A program made the position numbers and the translations under genes. 64,000 bases of DNA from Pholis gunnellus (taxonomy: Eukaryota > Chordata > Actinopteri > Perciformes > Pholidae). Shown one piece after another: positions 36,901 to 52,100 of this stretch (within the stretch, counting starts at the first letter, position 1; each line of letters opens with the position of its first letter). Below the pieces are notes generated by a model that was not told the origin of the DNA, did no database searches, and worked only from the letters and a program-made list of their open reading frames with translations. The stretch spans positions 6,223,915 to 6,287,914 of the forward strand of contig OU342817.1 in the NCBI GenBank assembly GCA_910591455.2, given 5' to 3'.

Positions 36901-39900
36901 TGCACCTTTTTATGAGTCTCTTGTACCTGCCGGTTCCTTTCCTCAATCTCCTCTTTTAGTTCCTTGACCTGAGTTTTGTAAAGCGTCTGATGGAGGGCAG
37001 ACAGATGGTTTAGCCGGCGGCTTTCACGTTAAATAAAGAGGGCCGAGACATCGGGGAACTGAGACTTACCGAAAAATACTGTTCGGCCTCAAGCTGGTCC
37101 TGAAGTTCCCTCATCTGTCCCTCGTTGCCTCTGTATTGTCTGTTAACACATCAACCAAAAGCATGAAGTGCTACATTTTCAGTTCTTTATTGATTCTATG
37201 TATCTAAGCTAATTATACAGCCCTTTTCCACACACCCCCTGTAGCAAAAACATAAATAGCACCACAACTAGCAGCACGGGCTGCAGCGCTAGCCAGCGGA
37301 TTAGCGATGGAGTGGACGGAGCTGGACGCTAAACTCTAATCCTCTGATGTAAACACTGCTGCAGAACAGCCTTGGCGTGGTCACCCCCTAAGCCGGAATA
37401 ATAGCACTATTTTGAAAATAGCAGGCAATTGTAGGCCAATTTACGCCTTGACTTCCAAAGAGCATTACTGGCCAGCGCAGCACAAACAAATTAAGAGCTC
37501 CAGGCTGGAGCTGCGGCTAATTCATTTCTGAGTAATAATAACTGGCACAGTGGTGTCAGCAACTTGAAATTCTCCTAATTTTCAAGTAGATATAATACAA
37601 GTATTTATTTTATTTGATATTACGTTTGTGTTATACACATTGCATGCCGACAAATATCCAATGTAATGTGATTAGAGGTTGGACAACAAATGCAGAATTA
37701 CATGGAAAAAAAAAGGTGCAGAAAAGCCACTCACTTGGTTAGCTGTGCCAGCTGGAACTCCAGCGAGCGTTTACTCTCTAGCACCGTGTTGATTTCCTGT
37801 TTGAGCTGCTTCTCTGAACACCTGAGGCGGTCCACCTCCTGCATGCGGCTCTTCAGGTCGTTCTGAGACTGGACACGCTTGCTCGACTCCTGATCTCCCT
37901 GTATCTGCAGATTATTCACCTGGGGAAGGACGGCAAAAAGGCAGGTGAGATATATATCTCACCTCACAAGGCACAAAACATGCTGTACAAAAAGGCATTT
38001 AAAAAAAAACGGACTGCCAGAGTGAGGGGGTTACTTACCTCATCTTCCAGCCTCTCTTTTTGCTTCATCAGCTGCTCCATCTTCTGCACAGACTGCTTGA
38101 GGTCAAACTCTAACATTGAACACTGCTTCTCAACCTCCACGACCCGGCTCTCCGCTCGCATCCTCGCGCCGTTCTCCTCAGACATCTTCGACTGAACAGC
38201 TGGAGTAGGACAGCGACAGAAAAATGGTCAAGTCCTTGTTCAACGAGTATCCAAGTCCATCAACAAGAACAAATGTGATGGGAACAGGATCAACACAAAA
38301 GCAGATTATCAGTCGCTAATGAGCATTTTCCACCATTTTCTATTACTAAAGGCATACTCTGAGCTGTAATTGTTCAGTTCTGTAAATTTCCCTCTGTATT
38401 TGAAGCTGGAAATACAATGCGTTTGTGCATGGGGGCAATAAAATCCAGATGAAAAACTGAAATTTAGATGAGAATCAGTATTATTGAAAATAATGAGCCT
38501 CGACTATTAGCAGGAGAACTATCCTGGAAGAAATCCAGCATGTTCAAGGCAAAAAGGCAAGACATAATTTGGACAGATCATCATTCTGTTGAAAAAGCTC
38601 CCTTAAGAGTCTTTAATATGCAATGAGGTGCTGTCCTGACATGCTGCCCGCTTACACTCCTTGAATTAACTCCCACCCAAACATCCCCTGCAGGTAAGTC
38701 TGATCAGATGGTAGACAAGAAAGATGAAACAGGGAGAGGAAGATGAGGTCAGAAAGAAAGTAATTAGATACAGAAGTTAAAGTCGGATTGGAGAAAAAAA
38801 AATAAGGCAGCAAATAGAAAAAACAGAGGAAAAAAACCGCGGAGCAGGACGTGCTCCGACAGAGGACTGGCATACCATTCGTGGCAGCTGACTTGGCTTC
38901 TTCGATGGACTCATATTTGTCAGTGAGCTGTGCCCGCGTCACCCTGTGCTCAGTCTGTTCCTGCTCCAGACGCTGCTGCAACGTCTTCAGTTTGTAGTTC
39001 AGGTCTATCTCCAGGTTGTTCTTTTCCTGTGGGGGAGGGGGTAATGGCAACACAACGACATGAAGGCGAGCTGTCCCATCGACTCGGTAGAAAATACACT
39101 AAATAACAGCAATTCCTGCGATTCGACGGGGTGGAAGCACGTACGTAATCGGACAGACAAAAGTAATATACTTCTTGTGTATACCTTCTCCAGGTTATTG
39201 CTCCTCTCCTGAGCCTGTTTGCGCTCAGACTCCACTTTGGAGAGGCTGTGCTTCAAGCTTTTGTTGTCGTCTTGCAGGCTTGACATCCTCGCTGAGAACG
39301 GACGAGAAAGACACATCGTCACTTTCACGGCGCTTATGATATGAAACTGGCCTTTTTTTTGTGCAAAAACCTTTCATTCATATATTTCAATGTCAAGAAC
39401 TTTTATCCACAAAAAACACCTAATACTTCTTTGACACTTTTTTTTTTTTTACTGTTCTGAAAGTGACTCCAATTCCCTCCTGCCCCACTAATTCTATGAC
39501 TTTCAGACGTTCTCATTAAAAGATAACCAGCCGACGGATAAATCAGAGACTGATTTGACTGCTGTAGGCGCGGTCAGCACTTGGGCATGTCTCACACATC
39601 AGTGGGAGAGTGGGCGACGGCTTCTATTATGGGAATTTCTGCAGCTGTCTCAAAATGTCTGAATGAGAGTAAGATTAAAAGCTATTTAGAACCACACTGA
39701 GCTGGTTTAATAGATTCAAATGCTGCACTCTTTAAACTTCGCTACTTTAAACACCCTGGTCTTTGTCTTTAAAAAGAAGTTTCAAACAAGATTCATGGAC
39801 CGTTATGGATTTTAGTGCTGCGTATGCATATGTCGGTGGATCACCTTGCAGCTCCCTGATCTCCTCAGAGCCCAGGCTGTAGTTCCTCCTCTCCGAGTCC

Positions 39901-40159
39901 AGGGAGCTCTGAAGGAGCAGGAGCTCCTTCTCCAGCTGGGCCTTCTCCCCGTCCGCACCGCGGCTCCTCTCCTGCAGCTCGCGGTTCAAGCTCTCCAACT
40001 GGCTCATGGACTTGGCCATCTCTGTGTGGCTCTTCCTCAGTCTCGCCGCGGTGTCCGACTCTGCACGCAGGAGGTCGTTGGCCTCTTCCATCTGTCAATC
40101 AGAACAGACGAGCGGGAGGGAAAATGAAGTTCAATGGATTGTCCTCCACTCGTCCAGAC

Positions 40160-40192
<33 letters not shown>

Positions 40193-43100
40193 ACCTGATT
40201 CTGCAGCTGGACGATCTTGTCATTTGAGGCCTGAGAGTTCTGGCTGATCTTCCTCATGTCTTCAAGCTGCTCCTTTAAAGTCGACACTAGAAAAAAAATA
40301 GATTGAAAATAAATTAAACAGGGCTTTATAAATGCTGCATTCGTGTGGTGTTGAAATAATCTGAAAAACTAGTACCCTCAAAACAAGAAATTGGAAAGTC
40401 TGCAAAATGTTGCTACACGACGTGCTGAATAAACGTCAATTACGCAGAAACATGGCGGACGAAATGTAATGTTGGGTTGTTGGTAAGAAACGTTTTATTT
40501 ATTCAAATGTTGCGTGTCAATTCTTTGCTTTCATATAATTCGTATTATGGGATTAGGTTGTAACCATTAGTTGCTTTCCAGATAGAGTAAGTGAATGGGA
40601 CCATCCGAGGAGCACATGAATGCACCATCAGCTCCTATTTTAAACCCCAAGCGAAGTCACGCTATACCAACTCTAACAGTTTGTTGCTTGGTAATCCACT
40701 TAGTGCTGTTTTCTGTTGCAAATCAATGGGAGACGCAGACGAACATGAGCACGGTTTAACAGTTAACTAGATCTGTAGCTGGTCGGTGAGCAGGATGAAG
40801 GTCACGCCAGGATACCAGCTAATTCCATTTGTGGGCAAACGTCTTGACCAGATCAAGGGATCCAGAGAGCATCAACATGAAACAAAACTCAAATAACGAC
40901 TGCTCCCGTGCTTCACTCTACAATTCTACTATAAGTGCACAGTGTTCTGAATCATACGTCAGCAGCACCTCATTATCTTTACCCTCATTCTCCAAATTGC
41001 GCCTCTTCTCTGCGTCCTGGTCAGCTTTTCTTTGGTACTCTGTGAATCTGTGCTGCAGCATGATCTTGTCCTTCTCCAGCAGAGACACGCTGCCCTCCGC
41101 ACTCTTCCTCAGGTTTGCCTGTGGCAAGGAACAACAGAGCAGCTGTGATGTGGCAGGAAGAAACCAGCTCGTAATCTAACCCCGCCACAGTAATACTGTA
41201 CATTCAACTCCATCGTCACACTCTTTAGATGCAGTTTACTTTTATGGAGATAATTGCAATTAAAGCAGCAAATATCACAACAAATAAATCAGCATTTAAC
41301 CTCTTCATCCAGTTCCTTTATGATCTTGTCGATCTTGGTGTTTGACGTCCTGGGGAGAACAAAACAATACATAACTACATTGAATATCTCTTGAATAAAA
41401 AGTGTACAAAAATCTGGTTTACTCTTTATAAACATGTAACAATACACATGCAATCAGGGGGAAAAGAACGCGTCGGCATCGTGACATGATAACATATCTA
41501 TGGCCCATTTTGCATTTGCAAATATCAAAATTTAACTAGAAACAATAATTACTTTATTTAGAAGTAAATGTGTGTCTTCTCACTAATCCTCCCTCTGTGA
41601 TGCTGTTGTCTGTCTACAACACCAAAGAATTTGCATCCGCTCTGTGCTTTGACTATGTAAGCAGCTTCCTTCTTGTGATGAATACAATTCTTGTTTCAAT
41701 ACCTGCATTTCTGCTCCAACTCATCCTTCAGCTGCATCTCACTGTGGAGCTGCTCCTCCAGCTGGTAAATCCTTTTCTGCAGGTTCTCCAGCTAAAACAG
41801 ACATTAAAACAATCTTAGATCTTCATAGTTACAGACAAATATTGCAGATTCCTGCATTAAGGGAAATCTAATAAATTGGCAGATCTCCAAAAGTCTTCCA
41901 CTTACATGACTCTTGTCTTCCTTTGTGGAGCTGCTACGTTTGTCACTGGCCTTCGTGGCGGCGCTGGAGCTGCGCTTAAGGCTGGAAACAGAAGACATTT
42001 AATTACCGAAACATAATCACAACAGTTATATTAAAACCTCTCCTGAAAACTAAACACTACCACTGCTTCTTCACAGAACAATTAAGCAATGTTCTTAACT
42101 ACAGGAGCATTTACAGGCAACCCGGAGAGTTAATATATCTGACATTTGCTCCAACATAAGGTATTCAAACAATGTTTACTATGACAAACTGAGTTCCACC
42201 ATGAAAAAGGTTTATTGCTCCTGAAGTCACAAGTCATCTTAAAAGGGCCCATTTTAAAAATGCTTCCTTTGGTCTAAGAAAATTGAACCAACAATCCTTC
42301 ACGTTGATTATGAACGCGTCTGGCGGACTCACTGCTGACTGCTGTAGTAAGTGAAGCCGACGAAGGGGAGCTGGTTGCCCACAAAGGCCTTTGGTATGGG
42401 GAAGGTCTCCTCCTCTCCCCGATCCTCCTCGATGTCATCGAAGTTACTGGTGTCCACGTCACTGCTCAGCTCAGGCACTACTGGGGCAGCCGCTACACAA
42501 GGCGCGACAAGATGGAAGATTCGTAAACAGACAAACGGGGCCAGCAGTTCATTACATATAATAAGTGTGTTAATGGCATCGCCCATGATTCAGCCAAAAT
42601 GTAAAAGCACAGATTACAGAAGAGAGTCCTGAAATGATTGGCAAGTCAAGCTCTGTTAAGCACCAAAATTATTATTCTTTATCAATACTTACACATTATA
42701 CATGCATGTATCTGTAATTTATATGAAAGCTCACTTAATCCAAATCATGTAAAACATATTCGTTGACTTTGACTCATTTTCTCTTTTCAATAGATTATTA
42801 TTTTCTAATCTGCCATAACTGGATTATGAAGTAGATTACCTTCCAGATAGATAAAAAGATACAGAAACATGTGTTCAGCTTTTCCCTGGATCACAGAGTA
42901 AACAAGGGAAACCAGCCAGTTAGCAGAGCCGGCCAGCCAGTGGAACGACAGAGTAGGCCAACACTAAAGTGCTGACTGCAGCCTAGTAAAGTATTAAATA
43001 TAAAGCCACTAAAGAACTGACTATAGCTCCTGGATTTAGCCCTCCATTTCTAATCTCTCTCTGCTCCAGTGTCAACCCCGGAGCATTAACATTTGCCATG

Positions 43101-46100
43101 GACTGCTCCTCCCCTCTCCCCCCCCCCTCGTTGGCCTCAAAAAGGGCTGTGCTGCCAATTATTCCTCTGAGCAGGAATCACGTTTAGTCTCGGAGAGGAT
43201 ACTGAATGAATGGCTCGTCTACAAGAATTTCCTGCAAATGTCTGTGTAGTAGGTCAAATGGAAAAACATGATCGCTGGCTACACGATTAAAGGAACAGGG
43301 AGCCGAATGCCAAATGAAACGGGAGGTGTGAAAGTAATCCGTAATGTTAACGGCAAAAGTGTTCTTACTGTCTCTGATGTTCTCCCACGTCCACTGGTCA
43401 TTCTTGAAGAAAGGATGCCTCTTGATCTCATCTACGCCATTACGGCCAAGGCGGACTTCCCTGTAGGGGGGTGAGGAAGGACAAGTTTGATTCTTGATCA
43501 TGTCAACGGTTATGTGCGGCAGAAGCCGTTCTTAAATATCTCAAAGAGCTATATCTTCTACGTTATTACGTGCACGTCAATCAAGATTCCTTCCACCGTC
43601 AATGCCCAAACACGGAGAGGGTGTAATGATAAGAGCCCACCCTAAGTGCTCAGTGTGTCGCTATCTAACCTGTCAGTGAGGAAAGCACAGATGAGATTCT
43701 TGGCGTCATTGGAGATGTCGCTGTCGTCGGGGAAGGTCAGGGCATTCTTGTGGTTCATAATTTTGCTGTAGGTCCCCACCAGGGAGTCCGCGTAGAAGGG
43801 AGTGTCGCCTGAGCACAAACAAGAGCCGTGGGTCACTGTTATGTCCACATAACAAACATTCTGAGCAGGAACATCTTTTACAACGGAGGGAAAGGTAGAA
43901 ACCATTCAAGGCTTTCGTCGTTCTTGACCTTCAACTTCATTTTGTCGATAAGATTTACGACATAACAACATAAACCCTGACGGGAAATAGCTTATCAAAA
44001 ACTCACCAACTAGCATCTCGTACAGGAACACTCCCACTGACCACCAGTCACACTCTCTGCCGTAATAGCCGTCTCCTCCTTGGGATTTCAGTACCTCGGG
44101 CGAAATGTAGTCTGGAGTTCCCACTGCTGTGTCACATCGTACCATACCGTCCTGAAGAGGAGAGACATTTTTTTAAATCATCACAAGTTTGTTAGTTTTT
44201 TAAAGAAATAAATGAATTATCAGTCTAGCTACAAATGTTATCACCACATACATTGTAAATATTAATATTATGGTGACAGAAATGAAATGTGACACCTTGT
44301 TCATTTTCATGCAGGTCCCGAAGTCTGCCAGTTTTAAATGGCCTGCTATGTCCAGCAGCATGTTATCGGGCTTCACATCCCTGAGAAGGCAAAAAACACA
44401 GCGACATCAAACGCATGTACAACACCCCAAAACAAGACACAAAACTCAAGCATACAATAAACTAATTCACTTTGCATGCGCTTATGTGCACCGTTAGAGG
44501 TTAGAGCTGCTTGAGGGGAAATAAAGCTCTCCAATTGAGAAGTGTCTGAAGGTGCAGCAGGCAGCTGTAATGAGGCATGAAAGTAGACCCAAGAGAGCGG
44601 AGGATACGTTTACTTGAAAATTCCTTTCACTGCAACAGAGAGCTATTTAATGCAACCGTCATGGTGGGAATCGTCGACCATCGCAGCTGTGCACAGAGCT
44701 TAGTGTGTAGAATAATATCCGTGAGCATTTTAGAATAGTTTAAAAAGTTGTCACGGCAGAAGTTATAATATTATATAAATGTGGCTAGTCATTTTAGAAC
44801 ATTTTAACAGGTTTGAGATACAGGTTGATACACTAAATAATAAACTGGGATAAAAACACATGCTATTTAACATTCTAATGTTGGAGGAGCATTAGTTTTG
44901 AGTCCCTAAAACAAAGCAGTAATGACAGCTGCATGACACCTATAGTTAGAAGAACACTAGCAAGGAACTAGCATTCATGCTAAAACCAGAACCTCTGACC
45001 CTGGACTTCCTGGTTATTATAAAGCCCCCTTAGATCATAGGTCGCTAGCTACCACTCCTTCTAGATCCTACTGCATATCTCAGTTGTCAAGACCCATAAA
45101 AGATAAATGGTTTTACACCCTCCCTTTGAAAGAGGTTTCAGAGGCCATTCCAAACAGACTATGAAACCTTAACGGCCTCACATGAGTCAGAAATAGCATT
45201 TTCCATTAAAGATTAATCAAATATCAACGTGTTTGACTAAAAGCAAAAGGAGACGTGGGGAAGTTCACCTGTGAATGAAGCCCATGGAGTGGATCCCGTC
45301 CAAAGCCAGCACCACTTCTGCTGTGTAAAAGCGGGCCCACTTCTCTGGGACGTCATAGTTGCTCATCAAGTTCACCAAGTCGCCGCCCGGCATGTATTCC
45401 ATCACCATGTAGAGGTAGCGGTCATCTTGGAACGCAAAAAAGAGCTGCAGAATAGAAGAGAGGAAATTATTCGTAAGAATACCCAAAAATACCAGTCCGA
45501 GCGAAGAGATCTCTTTTCACTCACACATAGTGCTGGGTTTATGTAGGTGTGGCTTACATAGAATACCACACTAGGTTAGGTAGAGTTTTAGATGCTTTTT
45601 GTTCTCTACCACATCGTACCTGCACCACCCATGAGCTGTTGGCAAAAGCCATGATGTCCCTCTCCTCCCAGAAGAAAGCAGAGTCCGACCTCTTGATCAT
45701 CTCAAACTTGCTCAGCAGCTTCATGGCGTATACCTTGCACGTGGCTTTGTGTCTTACCTTTAAAACACAAAGGTGAAGTGTTGACAATCAATTAGGCGCA
45801 CTCAAGTATTTCTCACACGCAACAGTGTTTTAGAGCAACACAAAGAATATTACTGAACTAATAGAAAACAAAATACTGACTATAATACTTGTTTATAGAC
45901 ATCACAAAATAGCTTTCTTACCAATTGCACCTCTCCAAAAGCTCCCCTCCCAATAACTTTAACCACCTCATAGTCCACCGCTTTCATGCGTAGATCACGG
46001 ATTTTACTAATGGTTTCCTTGTCTGGGGAAAAACAAAACAAGTAGAGACAGATGTTAATAGAAAATAGAAGTTATAGAAGCTTAAGTTGTTGCACTGACT

Positions 46101-49100
46101 TTTAGTTAATACAGTACAAGTTGCCGGAGAGAGCTTGCAGAGGTTTTCTGTTACTAAAATACATTTTCCAGAGGTTGCTTTTTGTTTGGGAGATCAGCTA
46201 CCCTGTTTATTTTTTACTTCCTGACATCACTTAAATGTTATGTTTACATATAGCAGACTTTCATATGAACATCCAGCCTGTTGGCAGACGGATCACAAAG
46301 CGCTGACAGTGCCTCTGCACAGCTGAGAGCTGCTGCTCAGGGAGAGTTTGTTGCTTACGGAGAGTCGGCCTCTCCCTGATGTAACAATGCAAGCTCCCTC
46401 AGGGGACACTGTAGTCACTGTTCAGCCAAATTTGGTCACAGTTGAACTAGGGGGGAAGGGGGGGGATAATTTTTCAATTCACATGGGTCATAACTCAATT
46501 GATCTAAAAATAAAAAAGCACGGCCAAAGTTGTTAGAATAAGAACATCTAAGAGCGAGTCATTTCCACTGTGAGCGTAGGTTCCTGGGATCATGAAACAC
46601 CCCAGAGGACTAAAAACATGCGTTTGGAAACGGTACAAACAGGATTTGTCGTTGCCGTTACACAGACACACTGTGTGTATTTGCATGTGTGTGGGGGTGG
46701 AGGGCCCTGCATGTATACAATAGAGCAATCAGCTGATGTGATCAAGAGCAGCGCACAATGCATGGAGGAGAGAATTCAGAGTGAAGAGCCCTTCAGGCAA
46801 TGCATGCTACTGAGGACCAGTGTCTCACATGACAGCCAGTCCATTAGTCCACATCCATCAATGCATTTCCAACACTCTGCCGCTGTATGCACGAGTACTG
46901 TACCAAGAGTAATTCAGGCCTAATGGCAGATTTAGCCCAGGGGTTTACAGTAGGCTGAGCTGATCATCAAAGTATGAAGCACTGACTTTTATTTTTTACT
47001 TAAAACTGCTAAAAAATAAAGCCCTGTAAAGACTGAAAGAGAAGTGACTACATGGACATGAATAAACCTCTCAGCCAGAGCGGAAAATCATTTCCCCCGT
47101 GAAAGCCGTCACTACCCGATCAATACGACACATGAATATGCATCTCAATAGATTTCAGTGCTAACTCTATTTACTGCGGAATAGGCTGCGTTACAACTTG
47201 CGAGTGGGAGTAAACATTTGTTGTTTAGTTTGCTTGCAGGTGTGTTGGTGAAATGATATGTTTGCCTATATGTAATTCAGGAAATTAAAGACGTATATCC
47301 CTCAAGATATAACACTGATGCTCTAGCCCCCCCACATCAGCTTTACAAGAACAAGTTCTGGGACAAACGCTGTATTATGATAGTTTCCTGGAAATGTGAC
47401 CGCGAAGAATTGGGCAGTTATGCTAGATCAGTGAAGGAGAGCTAGATTCAGCCTCACTATCATCCCTTGGTAGGTATTTCAGTTATGAGGTTCCCCAGTC
47501 TGAGAGCACTGGGAAAAAGAGAAGCCACCACCATCGGCATCATGTGGGTCACCAGCCAGTTATGAAAGCCCCTTTGTTGGGGGACACTAAGCAGCAGACA
47601 CCTATTGTGTCCACGCCTACATAGAGACGGTGACCCAAAAACGGCCTTCTTCTCTGAGCCTAGGCCTGTACACCCGTATGCAACGGGGTCTGCAAACACA
47701 AAGTGGTTTAAGTGAAAGACACGGAGATCAATGCATGATGTGAGCTACTTACATCTACTCAGAAAGTTGTCAATGCTCTTGTTTTTCCTCAGGGCGGGGA
47801 AGTCGAGGTCGTACACCAGCGCGTCCAAGCCGTCCTGCAGGCAGAGGAGAAAGGGTTAGCAAGCAGGCACACAGAGCTACAGCGTCTACGCTACACACAA
47901 CATGTAAAAAGCAAGCTGTGGCCCGTCAGGCTGTTGGTCTCTGAAGAATCAGCATAAAGACGTCAGTGGGCGACTGGGCGCCAAGCCCGGATTACATTAA
48001 TGATGTCTCGGAGGTTTTCAGCTTCTTGCAAATAGCCAGATTTCTGTGCTACTGTAAACATTCACTGTTTGTGAAAGTGATTAATAACAGATCCACTGAA
48101 GGATGTCAGAGCTTATTAAAGTTTAAGAAATGTTGCCTTAGCATGTCGCCCAACATAGAAAATCTTTGAAATCCATGACGTGCTTCTTTATAAGCATGCG
48201 AGGAATTAGGAAAAAAAGTTCTGCCGTTTCAAACAAATGTTCTGAACGGGCCGAGCGGATATCGCAAGCACTCCTTAGTGTTCCTGTAAGAGGCCGCAGC
48301 ATCACTTAGTGTAACAAAGCCAACCGCCAGAAGAACTAAGAAAACAAGTGTGGTGTTAATGCTATCGACAGTCAGGCCCTTGACAGCGTACATCTGCTCA
48401 TGAGAGCATATGCAGTCGGAGGAAGGTTATTATGTCTGAGGGCTGGAGTCAGCTGCTGACCAGATATGCTTTTATGAGCCATACTGAAGGAAAGCCTTGA
48501 GCAGTAAGCAAAACATGAGACATAGCGACAAAAGAATGTTTCACAGCTTTACTACAATTTGTGCATTAATATATGAGTGTCTCCCATCTTTATGTTTGAG
48601 TAATCATCACATCCCGATTTTAGAAACCGAGATAAACCCGAGTATGCTAGCTGGAGTGCTGGCTATAGAAACTGCTGCACGTGTAGGCTACACCTTATCC
48701 CGACCACTTCCTGCGCAGGCGCAGCTTCAGCAAAGTGACGAAAGAGAGTGACAAACAGTGGCTGCAGCGAAAGAGTCTCGTTACTGGTGCAACGAGGAAA
48801 CTGAGTTTTGTCTTTTTTGTAATGAAAGAGGCTGCGAATCAACTTCGGCCCTGGAGGAACAACAAAGTCTCCAATTAGAAGCGTTTGTTTCATTAATATT
48901 TCCGGTCGCTCTCATCTCACTCACACACCCATTGCCTCCCAATGGCGCCTGCATATAGCATGCAATGATCAGTAAATGGGACACTAGTACAGTAGAAACC
49001 TCTAAAAAGTGAAAATGTATCACGATAAGCAGACGATTATTAAAACCAACTTATTTTCTTCAGTATTTTACATGCAGATTGTCATGTAATTGCCATTTGT

Positions 49101-52100
49101 ATATCTATCACATTAATATAAAGTAATGCCATTAACAGCATATTAACAGTCAATAAATATGCTATTTATTGACTGTTTCAAGCTGTTGAAGGCTTCTAAA
49201 GAAAGCAACAGAAGAGACTAAGTGTGTTCGGATGACTGGGGCAGCAGGGTGGTGCCTAACAATACCTGAACAGTGAGGTAAACCGGGTGACTTCACAATG
49301 CTGTGCTGCACCCAGCGACCCTCGTTACAAACACTCTCCCGACAGCTCGAGCAGCATTGTCCCTGCTGGTAGTAAAAACCAGATTAACAGGACGGTGTTG
49401 ATAAATAAGAGTGGAAAAAGACAATGCATATAAAACACCCTTTTCAAACGGTGATGTGACAGCTACAATATTGAGATTCCAAGCACTACAAACACAAAGG
49501 ACAGGGTAGATTGTCTCTGGCTGGATAGGAGCACAAATGCCACCGGCTGGATTTAATCTAATCTTCCATAATCCACAATGGCTGAATGAAGACAGGCACT
49601 TTAGCACAACATACTGTTATGTATTCCCTGTAGCGGGTGCGAACCAGATGTTGAAATTGAGCCTCTGACACCTTGCCAGGGGTCACCTAGCCTAGAGATT
49701 AAAATATTAATATTCCAGTTGATCTGGATCTAATTACCTTTTTTTCCCCACTTGTTGACATAAACTACATCATTCTACAAACCCGCTTTCATACCAAGAA
49801 TCTTGTCATTCCTGTATCGCGAATGATGCTCGGTTAAATATTCAGAGGATTTCTTTTTTTGCGTCTCTGAGCAGAACAATGATGACACATGGTGAATCAG
49901 CAGCTCAGACGAGCCGAGGAATCCTCTTAAGTAACTCTGCTGAGGTCAGGGCCGTGTCCCCCCCCCCCCCCCCCCCCCCCCCCACCACCACCACCACCAC
50001 CCATCAATGAGACATAAAACAAGCAAGAGCCCTGTGGGATGGGTGGAAACAGGGAAAAAAGGCAGATGGGAGGGGGAAAGGAGAAATGGGAGGTGAAGAA
50101 TGGCTGGTGGGAAGAACAAAAGCGACGTGGACAGAATGTGGGAAATTAATAAGAGGGGAGATGTTGTGATCAACACACATGGCTGAGGTGAGAGCCAAAA
50201 AAACAACTTAAAAGTCAACTTTCTGGTGGGATAAGTTACACAACCCAGGCCATAGGCTGGGAGAAAGGGGGGCCTTGTTCGCCATACAGTATCCAACCAG
50301 CCTACACTGGGGAAAAAAAAAATTAAAAAAGCTGAAGAAGTGAGTCCTTCAGGACCCTAATCACAAGGCTCCGCGCTCAGCAATGCACGTTTGCATAACT
50401 TCCTGCCGCAGAGAACTCTGGACAGCCACAGTAACATTCCTGAACGGGACTGTACACGTCAGAGAGCTATTTTAGGTATGTGGCCAAACAAGTTCTCAAC
50501 AAAAAGTGAAGGAAGGGAGGAAAAAAAAAAATAAATCCATCCCAAGTACAGAGTCACACAGTGAGCCTTATTTTCAATCAGCACTAGAGCCTAACACTAT
50601 GACGAAGAGGAGGAGGGAGACGAGGGCCGGTGCATGAGGGGCTGGCTAGTCCAATGGTGGAACAAATGAAGGAAAAAACAAAGAAAAATCAGAAGAGAGC
50701 CATGCTAAGAGTCTTCTAACGCAACACCAGCGGGACAAAAGAACCCGGTTTAGTTTAGTTTAGACAGCGAAACACCGTGGAATAAAAAAAGAAAGAAGAT
50801 TTGAATTGCTAATTAGAACAAAGCGGATTTAAGGAACAAACTGTACAACAACAAATAAGCAATCTGAAGCAAGAGTGTGTAACAGCTGTCTGTATCAGCT
50901 ACAGGCCTGGGTATTGGTACGCCAAGCAGTATCGAAACGTCTGCAGTCAAACAATACCTGCAGTCGACCAGCCAATCACTGTACGCGTTCTTCGGTTCAA
51001 AACAGATTATGCTATTAGATCTATAGTCAACTGTATTGATTGATTGCAGCAGGTACAACCCATACAGTCGTGATTACCTCCCTGCACACGGCTCTGCACG
51101 CAAAGATTTCTGAGGCAGTGACTAGCAGCTAACGGTGCTAACAGTGTTGAGTAGCACTAACAATGGCAACAGTGCTGATGGCACGTGGCTGCTACGCTCC
51201 TACAAGCAGCCACTGTGTGACTGCATTTTTGTTTAAAAATATGAGGCTGGCGGCCCAGGATCACTGACAAAGCTCTTTCTTAGCTAGTAATTCAGAGTCA
51301 TTTCCAGCGATTAAACCGTTCGTAGACGAGCACATCTACCGCACTTATTGCAGCTGAAATTTCCGAAGCGTTTCTGTCTGCTTTCCAGGCAAATAGAACG
51401 GAAAAAAAATGGGCATTAACGATAAAAATGTGCAGCGCAAAATGGAAAAGAAAATGCTGCAGTAGTGCAGATAAATAGAGATATACACAAGCTGTGTTAA
51501 TGTTAAATGTATGTGGATCTAGACTTTAGCCTCTAAGATCTCTTCTTAACTGAAGGGACAGCCCTGAACCAACCGGGAAAGAGTTTACGACAAAGATAAT
51601 CCAAAAAGTTAGTGAGAATATTTATGAACACACAAAATTCTCTTACAATCTACCCTATTAGAAACAAAACCCTGCATAAAAGTCACTCAAGTGCAAAAAG
51701 CATTGGGTGGTAGCAGTCCACAGGCTATGTTTTATTATGTGGCAGTCTTGGGGAAAAAATAAAAATATATATAGCTGGGAATCCAAACCAGAGCTTACAG
51801 GACTCCATGTTATCCGATTTCTGCTGATGCTGCTTCAGCCAGAGGGCGACACATATTAAATAATAATATTTAAAAAACCATCTCATCACCCTATTAATGA
51901 AATGTGGTAATTATATAAAAAAAACGCAGAAGCCGGTGGTTGACATTACATATGGCAATTATTTCTTTAAGCTTTAGGGGAGAGAAATCCACACACACAC
52001 ACAAGCTCTTTTCCAGACATTAAAGTCTGAGTTAAAATTTCCATGGGAGACTCAGCCACATCATCCCTTTCTGCATGCCAGCACAAGGCATGTGGACTGG

